From NCBI GenBank assembly GCA_030654205.1, contig JAURXW010000402.1:1-7257 (forward strand): a DNA stretch of 7,257 bases, given 5' to 3'. The position numbers and the translations under genes are program-made. Origin of the DNA: Bacteriovorax sp. (GTDB taxonomy: Bacteria; Bdellovibrionota; Bacteriovoracia; Bacteriovoracales; Bacteriovoracaceae). Shown in pieces: positions 1-5,367 of this stretch. Positions within the stretch are counted from its first letter, which is position 1. Each line of letters begins with the position of its first letter. The notes under the pieces were generated by a model, which ran no database searches, was not told the origin of the DNA, and was given only the letters and a program-made list of their open reading frames with translations.

Positions 1-432
1 TATGGTTGTTTAGTTGAACTTAAAAATAAACTGCCACAAGATTTAACACTAAAAAATTCTCTTACTCATTCGCTTGATGAATTGACTGTCAAAAAATCTC
101 GTTATGTAAATTTTGCCAAGACTTCTTATAAAGTTGTTTCCCCGGCCCGCAAACTTTTTTCAGTTACTAATGGCTTTGAAGTTTCACCTGAAATACCTGT
201 TGAAGTTAAATTAAAGAAAAATTGTAAAACTAAAAATACCTATTTTTGTTTGTATTTTTCGATAAAAGATGGAAATAGCCAGATATTGAATTTTGATTTT
301 AAAAATGAAAAAAACAAAAATCATATTTCACACTGGGCCAATTTAGTTTGGGAATTAGATAATACTAAAGATAATATTTCTTTAAAATTAATTAACTTTG
401 AAGATAACTTACACGTATTTGAAAATAATTAA
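1..432 (+). CDS. Unrecognised protein, C-terminal part (5' end outside window)
   Basis: The reading frame is open from the first base (Tyr-Gly-Cys-Leu-Val-Glu...) to TAA at 430-432, so these are the last 143 codons of a gene that starts upstream. A TTG at position 82 could serve as a start, but the frame is open before it and no convincing ribosome binding site precedes it, so I read it as internal. The visible part is hydrophilic and rich in Lys and Asn. It has alternating hydrophobic stretches that suggest beta strands (around FCLYFSI, ILNFDF and ISLKLINF), with no membrane segment and no motif I recognise. A PilZ-like or other small beta-barrel C-terminal domain is possible but I cannot support it. 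It ends 61 bases before the next gene on the same strand, with no terminator-like hairpin between, so co-transcription is possible. Confidence 0.6.
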   Translation, partial: YGCLVELKNKLPQDLTLKNSLTHSLDELTVKKSRYVNFAKTSYKVVSPARKLFSVTNGFEVSPEIPVEVKLKKNCKTKNTYFCLYFSIKDGNSQILNFDFKNEKNKNHISHWANLVWELDNTKDNISLKLINFEDNLHVFENN

Positions 433-493
433 TTTTTATCTGGCACAAATGTTGCTTCCTTTTATTTGGGATCTCAATTAAAAGGAGCACTAA

Positions 494-793
494 ATGAAAT
501 CAATAATATTAAATGCATTCATTATTATGTCGTTAACTAGCTCTTCGGTTGTCTTAGCGGCGACTAAAAAGAAGGCGGCCGAAAAAACTCATGATGAACG
601 TCAATCCATGGCCTTGATGCATGAAAAGATGGCAACCTGCCTGCGTTCCGACAAATCAATGGATGTGTGCCGAACAGAAATGATGAATTCGTGTAATGAA
701 ACGATGGATAAAGATGAATGCCCCATGATGGTAAGAATGCACCATATGGGAAAAGAGATGGATGAAGATAAAAAAGAAGACAAAAAAGAATAG
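494..793 (+). CDS. Small secreted Met/His-rich four-cysteine protein
   Basis: This encodes 99 residues. The start is well supported: AAAGGAG at 481-487 lies six bases before ATG. Residues 1-22 look like a Sec signal peptide (Lys2, a hydrophobic core at 4-21, likely cleavage after Ala22 or Ala23). The mature part is about 77 residues and contains 12 methionines, several histidines (including MHHM at 82-85) and four cysteines at 49, 59, 67 and 76, spaced CX9C-X7-CX8C. The cysteine-bearing part looks helical and could form a hairpin held by two disulfides, as in CHCH-type proteins; this is inference. The Met/His content would suit weak copper or other metal binding, also inference. The tail (90-99) is a charged Asp/Glu/Lys run. 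I do not recognise the family. The gene ends in a convergent arrangement, with a strong hairpin just after its stop. Confidence 0.8.
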   Translation: MKSIILNAFIIMSLTSSSVVLAATKKKAAEKTHDERQSMALMHEKMATCLRSDKSMDVCRTEMMNSCNETMDKDECPMMVRMHHMGKEMDEDKKEDKKE

Positions 794-818
794 CCCAATT
801 CAATGATTGAGTTTAAGA

Positions 819-855
819 AACAAGCAAGCAAGGCCCAAGGCCTTTCTTGCTTGTT
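819..855. terminator. Hairpin between convergent genes, probable bidirectional terminator
   Basis: The arms at 819-835 and 839-855 pair over 17 positions with a single mismatch (829/845) around a three-base loop. The G+C-rich inner end is AAGGCC/GGCCTT. It lies between the stop of the + strand small secreted gene (793) and the stop of the - strand gene (864). The T-rich tract downstream is weak on both strands (ATTAACTTTT on +, TTCTTAAA just after the stem on -). It fits a shared terminator, though U-tract quality is modest. Confidence 0.7.
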
Positions 856-863
856 ATTAACTT

Positions 864-1994
864 TTAGTTGATTGTGATGTCTGCTTCTTGATGCAAGTTT
901 GGAATTATTCCACCATTTAACAATGCTCCAGATTCAAGATTTACATCTAGATTGAATTTAATAATATGCTTTTTACCTGAGTCAAAATTGCCTATTATCT
1001 TTTCTAAATTTACTCTTAAATATCCTGTTCTACTATCAATGGCCTGAAATGAATAATCTTTCGCGGTCAGTACACGATCAATTAAAATTAAATCACTTCG
1101 CAATATTCTTTTTCTTTGAACAAATAATTTCAGACTAAAGTTTGTTGCTGTATTTAAGTTTCCAGTTTTCACAACAAGCTCAGCACCTTCAAGGTGCATT
1201 TCCTGAAGTTTCCCTGCCAAAGGAGCAAAAATAGTTTCAGCATCATATAACTTAATAGCAAAATTATAATTCTTTACATCACGATTTTCTTCAACCGTTT
1301 TATTGGCAATTGCTAGATAATCTACACATGTATTAGTTATGCCTAAATTATCACCATCCAAATTAAAATTAATTCCACAATTTCCAGTTTGCGGTTTTGT
1401 TATCGGTGCAGCTGATACTTTTGCATTTATATTCGCTGTAGTTTTATGATCAATAACTTGTACAGGAATAGAAATAGTTTCAAGACATGAATAAGCTACA
1501 GTTGTATAGATTGGTTCATTATAACAAACTGGAGGTCTTGGTCTTGGATATGGCCGTGGATCTGGCCGTGGATCTGGCCGTGGATATGGCCGTGGATCTG
1601 GACGTGGATCTGGACGTGGAGTTGGACGCGGATCTGGTCTTGGTTCCGGAGGACGCGGACTTGGACGTGGTTCAGGTTTAGGAGTTGATCCAGGATCCGT
1701 TGGATGAGGTCCTGGAGGAGGATGCGGGCCTACTCCTTTATCGCTTTCATTAATTGCTAAAATTCGATTGAAGTTAAAATTATTTTCGCAAACTCTGCGA
1801 TAACCAGTCACTTCTTGTCTGTAGCAAATGCTTTGAACAGTTTCGGTGCGATAGATTGTTTTCATTACTTGAGAATTCAATGCAAAAGAATTCATAGTTT
1901 CATTATTTTCGACAATAACTACTTGTTGTTGGACCGATGCAAATGTTGGCAATGATATTGTCACCATTAAAGCGGAAGCTAAAATTCTTTTCAT
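864..1994 (-). CDS. Exported protein with Pro/Arg tandem-repeat linker
   Basis: This encodes 376 residues. ATG at 1994-1992 is preceded by AGGAG (2004-2000) five bases upstream. Residues 1-19 form a signal peptide (MKR, hydrophobic core, cleavage after Phe-Ala19), so the product is periplasmic or surface-exposed. In order: an N-terminal segment (20-86) with Cys57 and Cys69; a Pro-rich stretch (88-156) that settles into four-residue units of the form xPRP (DPRP, YPRP, TPRP); a second Cys-containing segment (Cys157, Cys170); and a C-terminal region (about 200-376) with Cys206 and Cys223 and strand-like hydrophobic alternation. The segments on either side of the Pro-rich part resemble each other (Cys-Tyr, then a Tyr, then Cys 12-13 residues on). 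The Pro-rich part probably acts as a stiff extended spacer. No enzymatic motif is visible and I do not recognise the family. The gene is convergent with the small secreted gene and lies downstream of the kinase gene on the same strand, 159 bases away, with its own promoter-like sequence. Confidence 0.82.
   Translation of the reverse strand: MKRILASALMVTISLPTFASVQQQVVIVENNETMNSFALNSQVMKTIYRTETVQSICYRQEVTGYRRVCENNFNFNRILAINESDKGVGPHPPPGPHPTDPGSTPKPEPRPSPRPPEPRPDPRPTPRPDPRPDPRPYPRPDPRPDPRPYPRPRPPVCYNEPIYTTVAYSCLETISIPVQVIDHKTTANINAKVSAAPITKPQTGNCGINFNLDGDNLGITNTCVDYLAIANKTVEENRDVKNYNFAIKLYDAETIFAPLAGKLQEMHLEGAELVVKTGNLNTATNFSLKLFVQRKRILRSDLILIDRVLTAKDYSFQAIDSRTGYLRVNLEKIIGNFDSGKKHIIKFNLDVNLESGALLNGGIIPNLHQEADITIN
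1540..1647. repeat. 12-bp tandem repeats coding the xPRP linker
   Basis: Nine consecutive 12-base units with consensus GGCCGTGGATCT (+ strand) run from 1540 to 1647. Units at 1552, 1564 and 1588 are identical, those at 1576 and 1600 differ by one base, and the outer ones are more diverged (for example GGTCTTGGATAT at 1540). Related but degenerate sequence continues to about 1680. On the - strand each unit encodes four residues of the xPRP type. Since 12 is a multiple of three, gain or loss of units would keep the frame. Confidence 0.88.
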
Positions 1995-2007
1995 CCATGC
2001 TCCTAAA

Positions 2008-2036
2008 ATTATAATTAAACATATTATTAATGTTAA
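2008..2036 (-). promoter_or_regulatory. Sigma-70-like promoter for the Pro-rich exported protein gene
   Basis: On the - strand TTAACA (2036-2031) and TATAAT (2013-2008) are separated by exactly 17 bases, a close match to the housekeeping consensus. The -10 box ends only 13 bases before the ATG at 1994. Transcription would therefore start at about 2001-2002, inside the AGGAG at 2004-2000, giving a leader of only about seven bases. The match could be chance in such AT-rich DNA; if so, the true promoter lies further upstream. Confidence 0.45.
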
Positions 2037-2063
2037 TTATTTTTTATTAAAAGTAGTTTTAGA

Positions 2064-2109
2064 TGTAAAGAAATCAATAGGAGTTGTGAGACTATTGCCT
2101 TTTCTTACA
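2064..2109. repeat. Imperfect inverted repeat upstream of the Pro-rich protein gene
   Basis: The left arm (2064-2080) and right arm (2092-2109) pair in three blocks: TGTAA/TTACA, GAAA/TTTC and CAATAG/CTATTG. A one-base bulge and a small internal loop interrupt the stem, and the terminal loop is 11 bases. It lies between the end of the kinase gene (2154) and the -35-like box (2036) of the next gene on the - strand. No T-run follows on the - strand, so it is not a standard intrinsic terminator. It could be an operator, an RNA-processing structure or a weak terminator. Confidence 0.4.
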
Positions 2110-2153
2110 GAGGTGAAAATTGATCTAGGGCCATTATGACATTATTTATAATG

Positions 2154-2729
2154 CTATGGAAATTTAATTCTAAGTACAAGGCTAAACTTGTTATCAACTG
2201 GTTTTCCATTTAAAACTTTCGAGTAAAGAATTCTACATCCTTGCTTTTCACAATAAGCTCTAATAAGCTGGGATCCTTTTCCTGATCCATTTATTTTGGT
2301 AGTGAAAATGTTTGAATTGTTTAATTTATCAACGACGTTTTGTTCACAGATACCATTGTCTCTAATAATTAAAGATTTATATTTTGTTTCAAACTTAATA
2401 GTACTTGCCCCGGCTTCTTTAGAATTATCAATGATGTTAGCAATAACTTCTTCAAATTTATTTTTATTTCCAACTAAATCTATGTGATCTTCAAAATCCT
2501 TTTCAAAATTTAAATCGGGATAGCGATTTATAATTTCTACAATGGCCTGATTAACGTTAATTAATACATCTTTACTACTTTCTGGATCTAAAATATTTTG
2601 GCACTTACTTGCAATGGTTTCGATGACATTATTTATTTTATCAACTGTTTCATTTTGATCACTGATTTTTCTAAGTAATAATTTTATTATTTGTAAATCA
2701 TTTCTCAAGTCGTGGATGAAAGTTTCCAT
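2154..2729 (-). CDS. Small sensorless histidine kinase / phosphotransferase
   Basis: This encodes 191 residues when started at ATG 2729-2727, which has GGAG (2738-2735) five bases upstream and a TATAAT-like box further up. A longer frame reaches back to 2828, but it would run through these control elements. The H-box is at the very N-terminus (His6 in FIHDLRNDLQII) and has the H-D-x-x-N-x-L-Q pattern of Spo0B/CitA/DcuS/AgrC-type dimerisation domains rather than the usual HELRTPL. A helical stretch follows (about 10-48). The GHKL ATP-binding domain spans about 55-191, with an N-box (IIDNSKEA, Asn102), a G1 box (Asp124-Asn-Gly126, the usual second Gly replaced by Cys128) and a G2 box (GSGKGS at 148-153). 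There is no sensor, membrane or receiver domain. It is either a cytosolic kinase fed by a partner or a phosphotransferase like Spo0B or ChpT, although those have lost ATP binding and this one seems to keep it. It is divergent from the ethanolamine lyase gene, and no response regulator is in the window. Confidence 0.8.
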   Translation of the reverse strand: METFIHDLRNDLQIIKLLLRKISDQNETVDKINNVIETIASKCQNILDPESSKDVLINVNQAIVEIINRYPDLNFEKDFEDHIDLVGNKNKFEEVIANIIDNSKEAGASTIKFETKYKSLIIRDNGICEQNVVDKLNNSNIFTTKINGSGKGSQLIRAYCEKQGCRILYSKVLNGKPVDNKFSLVLRIKFP

Positions 2730-2760
2730 GGCAGCTCCGCAATTATTGTATTTGATAATT

Positions 2761-2766
2761 ATTATA
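2761..2766 (-). promoter_or_regulatory. -10 element of the kinase gene
   Basis: TATAAT on the - strand lies 31 bases before the ATG at 2729 and just after TGGTA, so an extended -10 reading (TGG-TATATA) is also possible. The predicted start near 2754 gives a leader of about 25 bases that includes the GGAG site. No good -35 box is present. The -35 region is instead occupied by the TAATCAT repeats, as expected if an activator assists the polymerase. Confidence 0.5.
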
Positions 2767-2770
2767 TACC

Positions 2771-2807
2771 AATGATTAAATATGATTAGAATTTTTTTGT
2801 AATCATT
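2771..2807. promoter_or_regulatory. Phased TAATCAT repeats, candidate operator
   Basis: Read on the - strand, TAATCAT occurs at 2788-2782 and again at 2778-2772, exactly 10 bases apart. The inverse copy (ATGATTA on the - strand) lies at 2806-2800; it forms an 8-base perfect inverted pair (AATGATTA 2771-2778 with TAATCATT 2800-2807). Two direct copies one helical turn apart, overlapping the -35 region of the kinase promoter, are typical of sites for dimeric regulators. AT-rich context lowers the significance. Confidence 0.4.
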
Positions 2808-2850
2808 TTTTAAAAGTTTTTTGATCAAGAAAAATTAACAAATCTTTTTG

Positions 2851-2869
2851 AGATTCTTTTTTTGAATCT
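2851..2869. promoter_or_regulatory. AGATTC-N7-GAATCT palindrome upstream of the lyase gene
   Basis: Perfect six-base arms at 2851-2856 and 2864-2869 flank a run of seven T, in the 207-base divergent region, 68 bases before the lyase ATG. No clear -35/-10 pair for the lyase gene is visible (TTGAAT at 2862 and TATATT at 2901 are weak candidates). The palindrome would sit at or just upstream of any promoter, so it is a possible operator. Confidence 0.3.
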
Positions 2870-2936
2870 TGATACTATCTTAACATGTATCGCAAATTCA
2901 TATATTTTAATGGGCTAATCTTTTGAAGGGCAACCA

Positions 2937-5183
2937 ATGGAAAATAGAAATTTTTGTTTAGATGATATCGCTTCTTATGAAGATATTCCTCAGTATCTTA
3001 ATAGATTAATTCAAATTAATCCTCATCTGTCATTAGAGTTTCTCAATCTCACCAAGCTAGTTGTTGGTTATGCTGGTCCATTCAAGGAAGGGGATAAAAA
3101 AATTGGAGTAGGAACAGAGAATAAACAAGAAAAACAAAACGCTCAGGTTCTTGTCGGGAATACAAAAATACAATTTTTTCAAGTGAATCCACTTCATTGT
3201 GATCAGCAACAAGAATTAATTTGGAAAAATATAAATATAAATTCATTTGAACAAATTAAAAATTGGTCAATTTTGGAATTAAAAAATTATTTATTAGCAG
3301 AAACTGAAATTAATATTAAAAAAATCATGGATGGTCTTAATAGTGATGTAATAGCCAGCGTTGTTAAAATCATGACGAATTCTGAATTGATTAATGTTGG
3401 ACAAAAGATTTTTAATCCACTCGATGGAAGTAATATTGGAGCAAAAGGATATTTAAGTGCAAGGGTTCAACCGAATTCTCCCACTGATTCACCTGAAGAC
3501 ATTCGCTGGCAGGTTTTTAATGCCTGGTCTTTCGGAGTGGGGGATTTAATGTTGGGAAACAATCCCGTTTCAAGTTTACCAAATTCAGTTTTAAATCTAG
3601 AGATAACCCTTAAGGAATTAATTGAAATTTTTAATTTAAGTGAGGTTCTTCCATGGTGTGTTCTGGCCCATGTGGATATTCAAGCTCAACTTGAAAAAGA
3701 CAATCCTAAAAGTACTGCATTATGGTTTCAAAGTATTGCGGGGACAATTAGTGCTAACGAAGTTTTTGATATTTCTATCGAGAAGATGATTCAATATGCT
3801 CAAAGTAGAAATGAATTATTTGGGATGTATTTTGAAACGGGACAAGGTGCAGATTTTACCAACAGTCAAGATCATGGTGTTGATATGGGGACACTTGAAT
3901 CTCGTAAATATGGTTTAGCGAAAGTCTTGCAGATGCATATGCCAAAAAATGCATCGGGGAAAATTCCTTGGATGCCTGTAAATGATGTGGCCGGTTTTAT
4001 AGGGCCTGAAGTGTTTCGTACCAAAGAGCAATTAGTTCGTGTTGCCTTAGAAGACACTGTAATGGGAAAACTTCATGGCCTAACAATTGGTTTAGATATT
4101 TGTTCGACTTTTCATATGTCTGTAAACCCTCAAGATATTTCTTGGGCCATTGATCAAATTATGCCTGTAAACCCGGCTTTTATTATGGCCCTTCCAACAT
4201 CACAAGATCCAATGTTGAGTTATTTATCGACAGGTATTCATCACCATCTACATATTCGTGAAAAATTTGGATTTAAAATCAATGAAGCCATGATGACTTT
4301 CTTTCAAGAAATAAATATTTATGATGCAAATGGTTTACCGACAGCTCATTTTGGAGACCCTACCTGGGTATATGTAAAATTCCAGCAAAAAAAAGGAGAT
4401 ACCCGAAATTGGAAAATTATATATGAAGAAGGAACAAAACTATTTAATGAAGCAGTAAAAAGAGGCATTATATTAGTTAGAACTCCTGGGAATTGGAGTT
4501 CAAAAATACCTGAAGAAATTTCTAATTATATTAATAATCTTTATAAAAATGCAAAAATAAGTCTTCAGGCCGAACTAGGGACAACATTCACTGATCAAAT
4601 ACCCAATAAAATAAATGTGAGAAGCCAATCAAAAAATCGAGATGATTATATACTTCACCCTAGTACAGGTGAAGAGTTAGCGGTTGAATCTATTTTGAAA
4701 ATGACCGAAATTAAAAAGTTAAATGATAAAGAACTAACAAATTTACAAATAATTATTTCAGATGGACTCAATGCGAATGCTCTTGCTGATGAAGGACATG
4801 CTGTACCTTGTATTCAAAAGTTGAGGAATTATTTTGAAAAAGACTGTACTGAATTTAAGCTTGCCACTAATGAAATTATTGTCAACAACGGGAGAGTCCG
4901 AACAGGATATCAAATTGGCAAACTTCTTTTTGCCAATAAAGTCGGCACAGAAATTAAATCTATTATTCATATAATCGGTGAGCGCCCAGGTACTGAACAT
5001 AATAATTTTTCAATTTATATTACTTCTGCCTTTGAACATGAATGGGCATCTGTGGATTGTATCGACCATGATATCACTTCTGTTATCTCTGGAATCTCCA
5101 ATACCGCAATAACTCCGGAATTAGCAGTAGAGCAGGCAATAGATTTGTTATTAAATAAAATTGCCATTTTAAGAAACAAATAA
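2937..5183 (+). CDS. eutBC: Fused ethanolamine ammonia-lyase, EutB-EutC in one chain
   Basis: This encodes 748 residues; ATG at 2937 has GAAGGG (2925-2930) six bases upstream. Ethanolamine ammonia-lyase uses adenosylcobalamin to convert ethanolamine to acetaldehyde and ammonia, and is normally made of separate large (EutB, about 450 residues) and small (EutC, about 295) subunits. Here EutB covers about 1-485, with signature stretches NSDVIASVVKIM (135-146), SARVQPN (174-180), LAHVDIQAQLE, FQSIAGT (264-270), YFETGQG (298-304), GFIGPE (353-358) and LDIC (386-389). Residues matching the E. coli active site are kept: Arg176, Gln178, Asn209, Glu300 and Asp387 (E. coli Arg160, Gln162, Asn193, Glu287, Asp362, from memory). 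EutC covers about 500-748, with NRDDYILHP (567-575), ISDGLNANA (607-615), NGRVRTGYQIG (651-661) and IGERPG (680-685). The junction is about 485-565. One oddity is about 12 extra residues at roughly 333-348. No eutA, transporter or shell-protein gene adjoins; nitrogen or carbon supply from ethanolamine is the likely role. Confidence 0.95.
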   Translation: MENRNFCLDDIASYEDIPQYLNRLIQINPHLSLEFLNLTKLVVGYAGPFKEGDKKIGVGTENKQEKQNAQVLVGNTKIQFFQVNPLHCDQQQELIWKNININSFEQIKNWSILELKNYLLAETEINIKKIMDGLNSDVIASVVKIMTNSELINVGQKIFNPLDGSNIGAKGYLSARVQPNSPTDSPEDIRWQVFNAWSFGVGDLMLGNNPVSSLPNSVLNLEITLKELIEIFNLSEVLPWCVLAHVDIQAQLEKDNPKSTALWFQSIAGTISANEVFDISIEKMIQYAQSRNELFGMYFETGQGADFTNSQDHGVDMGTLESRKYGLAKVLQMHMPKNASGKIPWMPVNDVAGFIGPEVFRTKEQLVRVALEDTVMGKLHGLTIGLDICSTFHMSVNPQDISWAIDQIMPVNPAFIMALPTSQDPMLSYLSTGIHHHLHIREKFGFKINEAMMTFFQEINIYDANGLPTAHFGDPTWVYVKFQQKKGDTRNWKIIYEEGTKLFNEAVKRGIILVRTPGNWSSKIPEEISNYINNLYKNAKISLQAELGTTFTDQIPNKINVRSQSKNRDDYILHPSTGEELAVESILKMTEIKKLNDKELTNLQIIISDGLNANALADEGHAVPCIQKLRNYFEKDCTEFKLATNEIIVNNGRVRTGYQIGKLLFANKVGTEIKSIIHIIGERPGTEHNNFSIYITSAFEHEWASVDCIDHDITSVISGISNTAITPELAVEQAIDLLLNKIAILRNK

Positions 5184-5249
5184 AGTAAAAAAAACGTTTG
5201 TGTGTCTTAAATCTTGCACTATTTATAAATAAATAAATAATGTCCAACT

Positions 5250-5288
5250 GTAGTTATCGGTTTCAACTACCTATATTTTTGCTTTTTT
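5250..5288 (+). terminator. Weak terminator-like hairpin after the lyase gene
   Basis: GTAGTT (5250-5255) and AACTAC (5265-5270) form a six-base stem with a nine-base loop, followed by T-rich sequence (five T to 5280, six T at 5283-5288). The stem is A+T-rich, the T-tract is interrupted, and a competing small palindrome (AACT-GT-AGTT, 5246-5255) overlaps the left arm, so termination is uncertain. The rest of 5184-5249 is AT-rich, including short AAAT-type repeats, with nothing recognisable. Confidence 0.3.
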
Positions 5289-5299
5289 AAAGATATTAA

Positions 5300-5328
5300 T
5301 TAATTAATAGCTAGCTTTCTTTTATAAT
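5300..5328 (+). promoter_or_regulatory. Possible promoter of the tail-fibre-like lipoprotein gene
   Basis: TATAAT at 5323-5328 lies 39 bases before the ATG at 5368. A poor -35 box (TTAATT, 5300-5305) is 17 bases upstream. The predicted start near 5335 gives a leader of roughly 33 bases. The TTAATTAA repeats just upstream (about 5294-5308) are low complexity and could act as an AT-rich upstream element. Confidence 0.4.
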
Positions 5329-5367
5329 TAATCATGAATTGATTTTCTCTTTTTATTAGGTAGCAAT

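Noticed and set aside
82..84. TTG as the start of a 116-residue gene
   Set aside because: The frame is open back to base 1 with similar composition and there is no ribosome site before the TTG.
564..831. Two - strand frames opposite the small secreted gene
   Set aside because: They overlap a gene with a good ribosome site and signal peptide, have no supporting start signal, and run into the terminator hairpin.
1540..1680. CRISPR-like regular repeats
   Set aside because: The units are contiguous 12-mers with no spacers and lie inside a coding frame.
1487..1681. + strand frame coding a run of AVDL-like repeats
   Set aside because: This is the antisense reading of the 12-bp repeats that encode the xPRP linker; it has no start signal of its own.
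2140..2153. CATTAT-TT-ATAATG palindrome just after the kinase stop, considered as a terminator
   Set aside because: All stem pairs but two are A-T, the loop is only two bases and no T-run follows on the - strand.
2296..2487. + strand frame inside the kinase gene
   Set aside because: Shadow of the kinase ATP-binding domain, no start signal.
2730..2828. 33-residue N-terminal extension of the kinase, with a hydrophobic stretch that could pass for a membrane segment
   Set aside because: The extension covers the TATAAT-like box, the TAATCAT repeats and the GGAG site placed for the ATG at 2729; its hydrophobicity follows from translating AT-rich DNA.
2830..2936. Cobalamin riboswitch ahead of the ethanolamine lyase gene
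   Set aside because: The leader is too short, and no B12-box or G+C-rich helices are seen in this AT-rich stretch.
3872..5000. - strand frames at 3872-4057 and 4758-5000
   Set aside because: Both lie inside the highly recognisable EutB and EutC coding regions.
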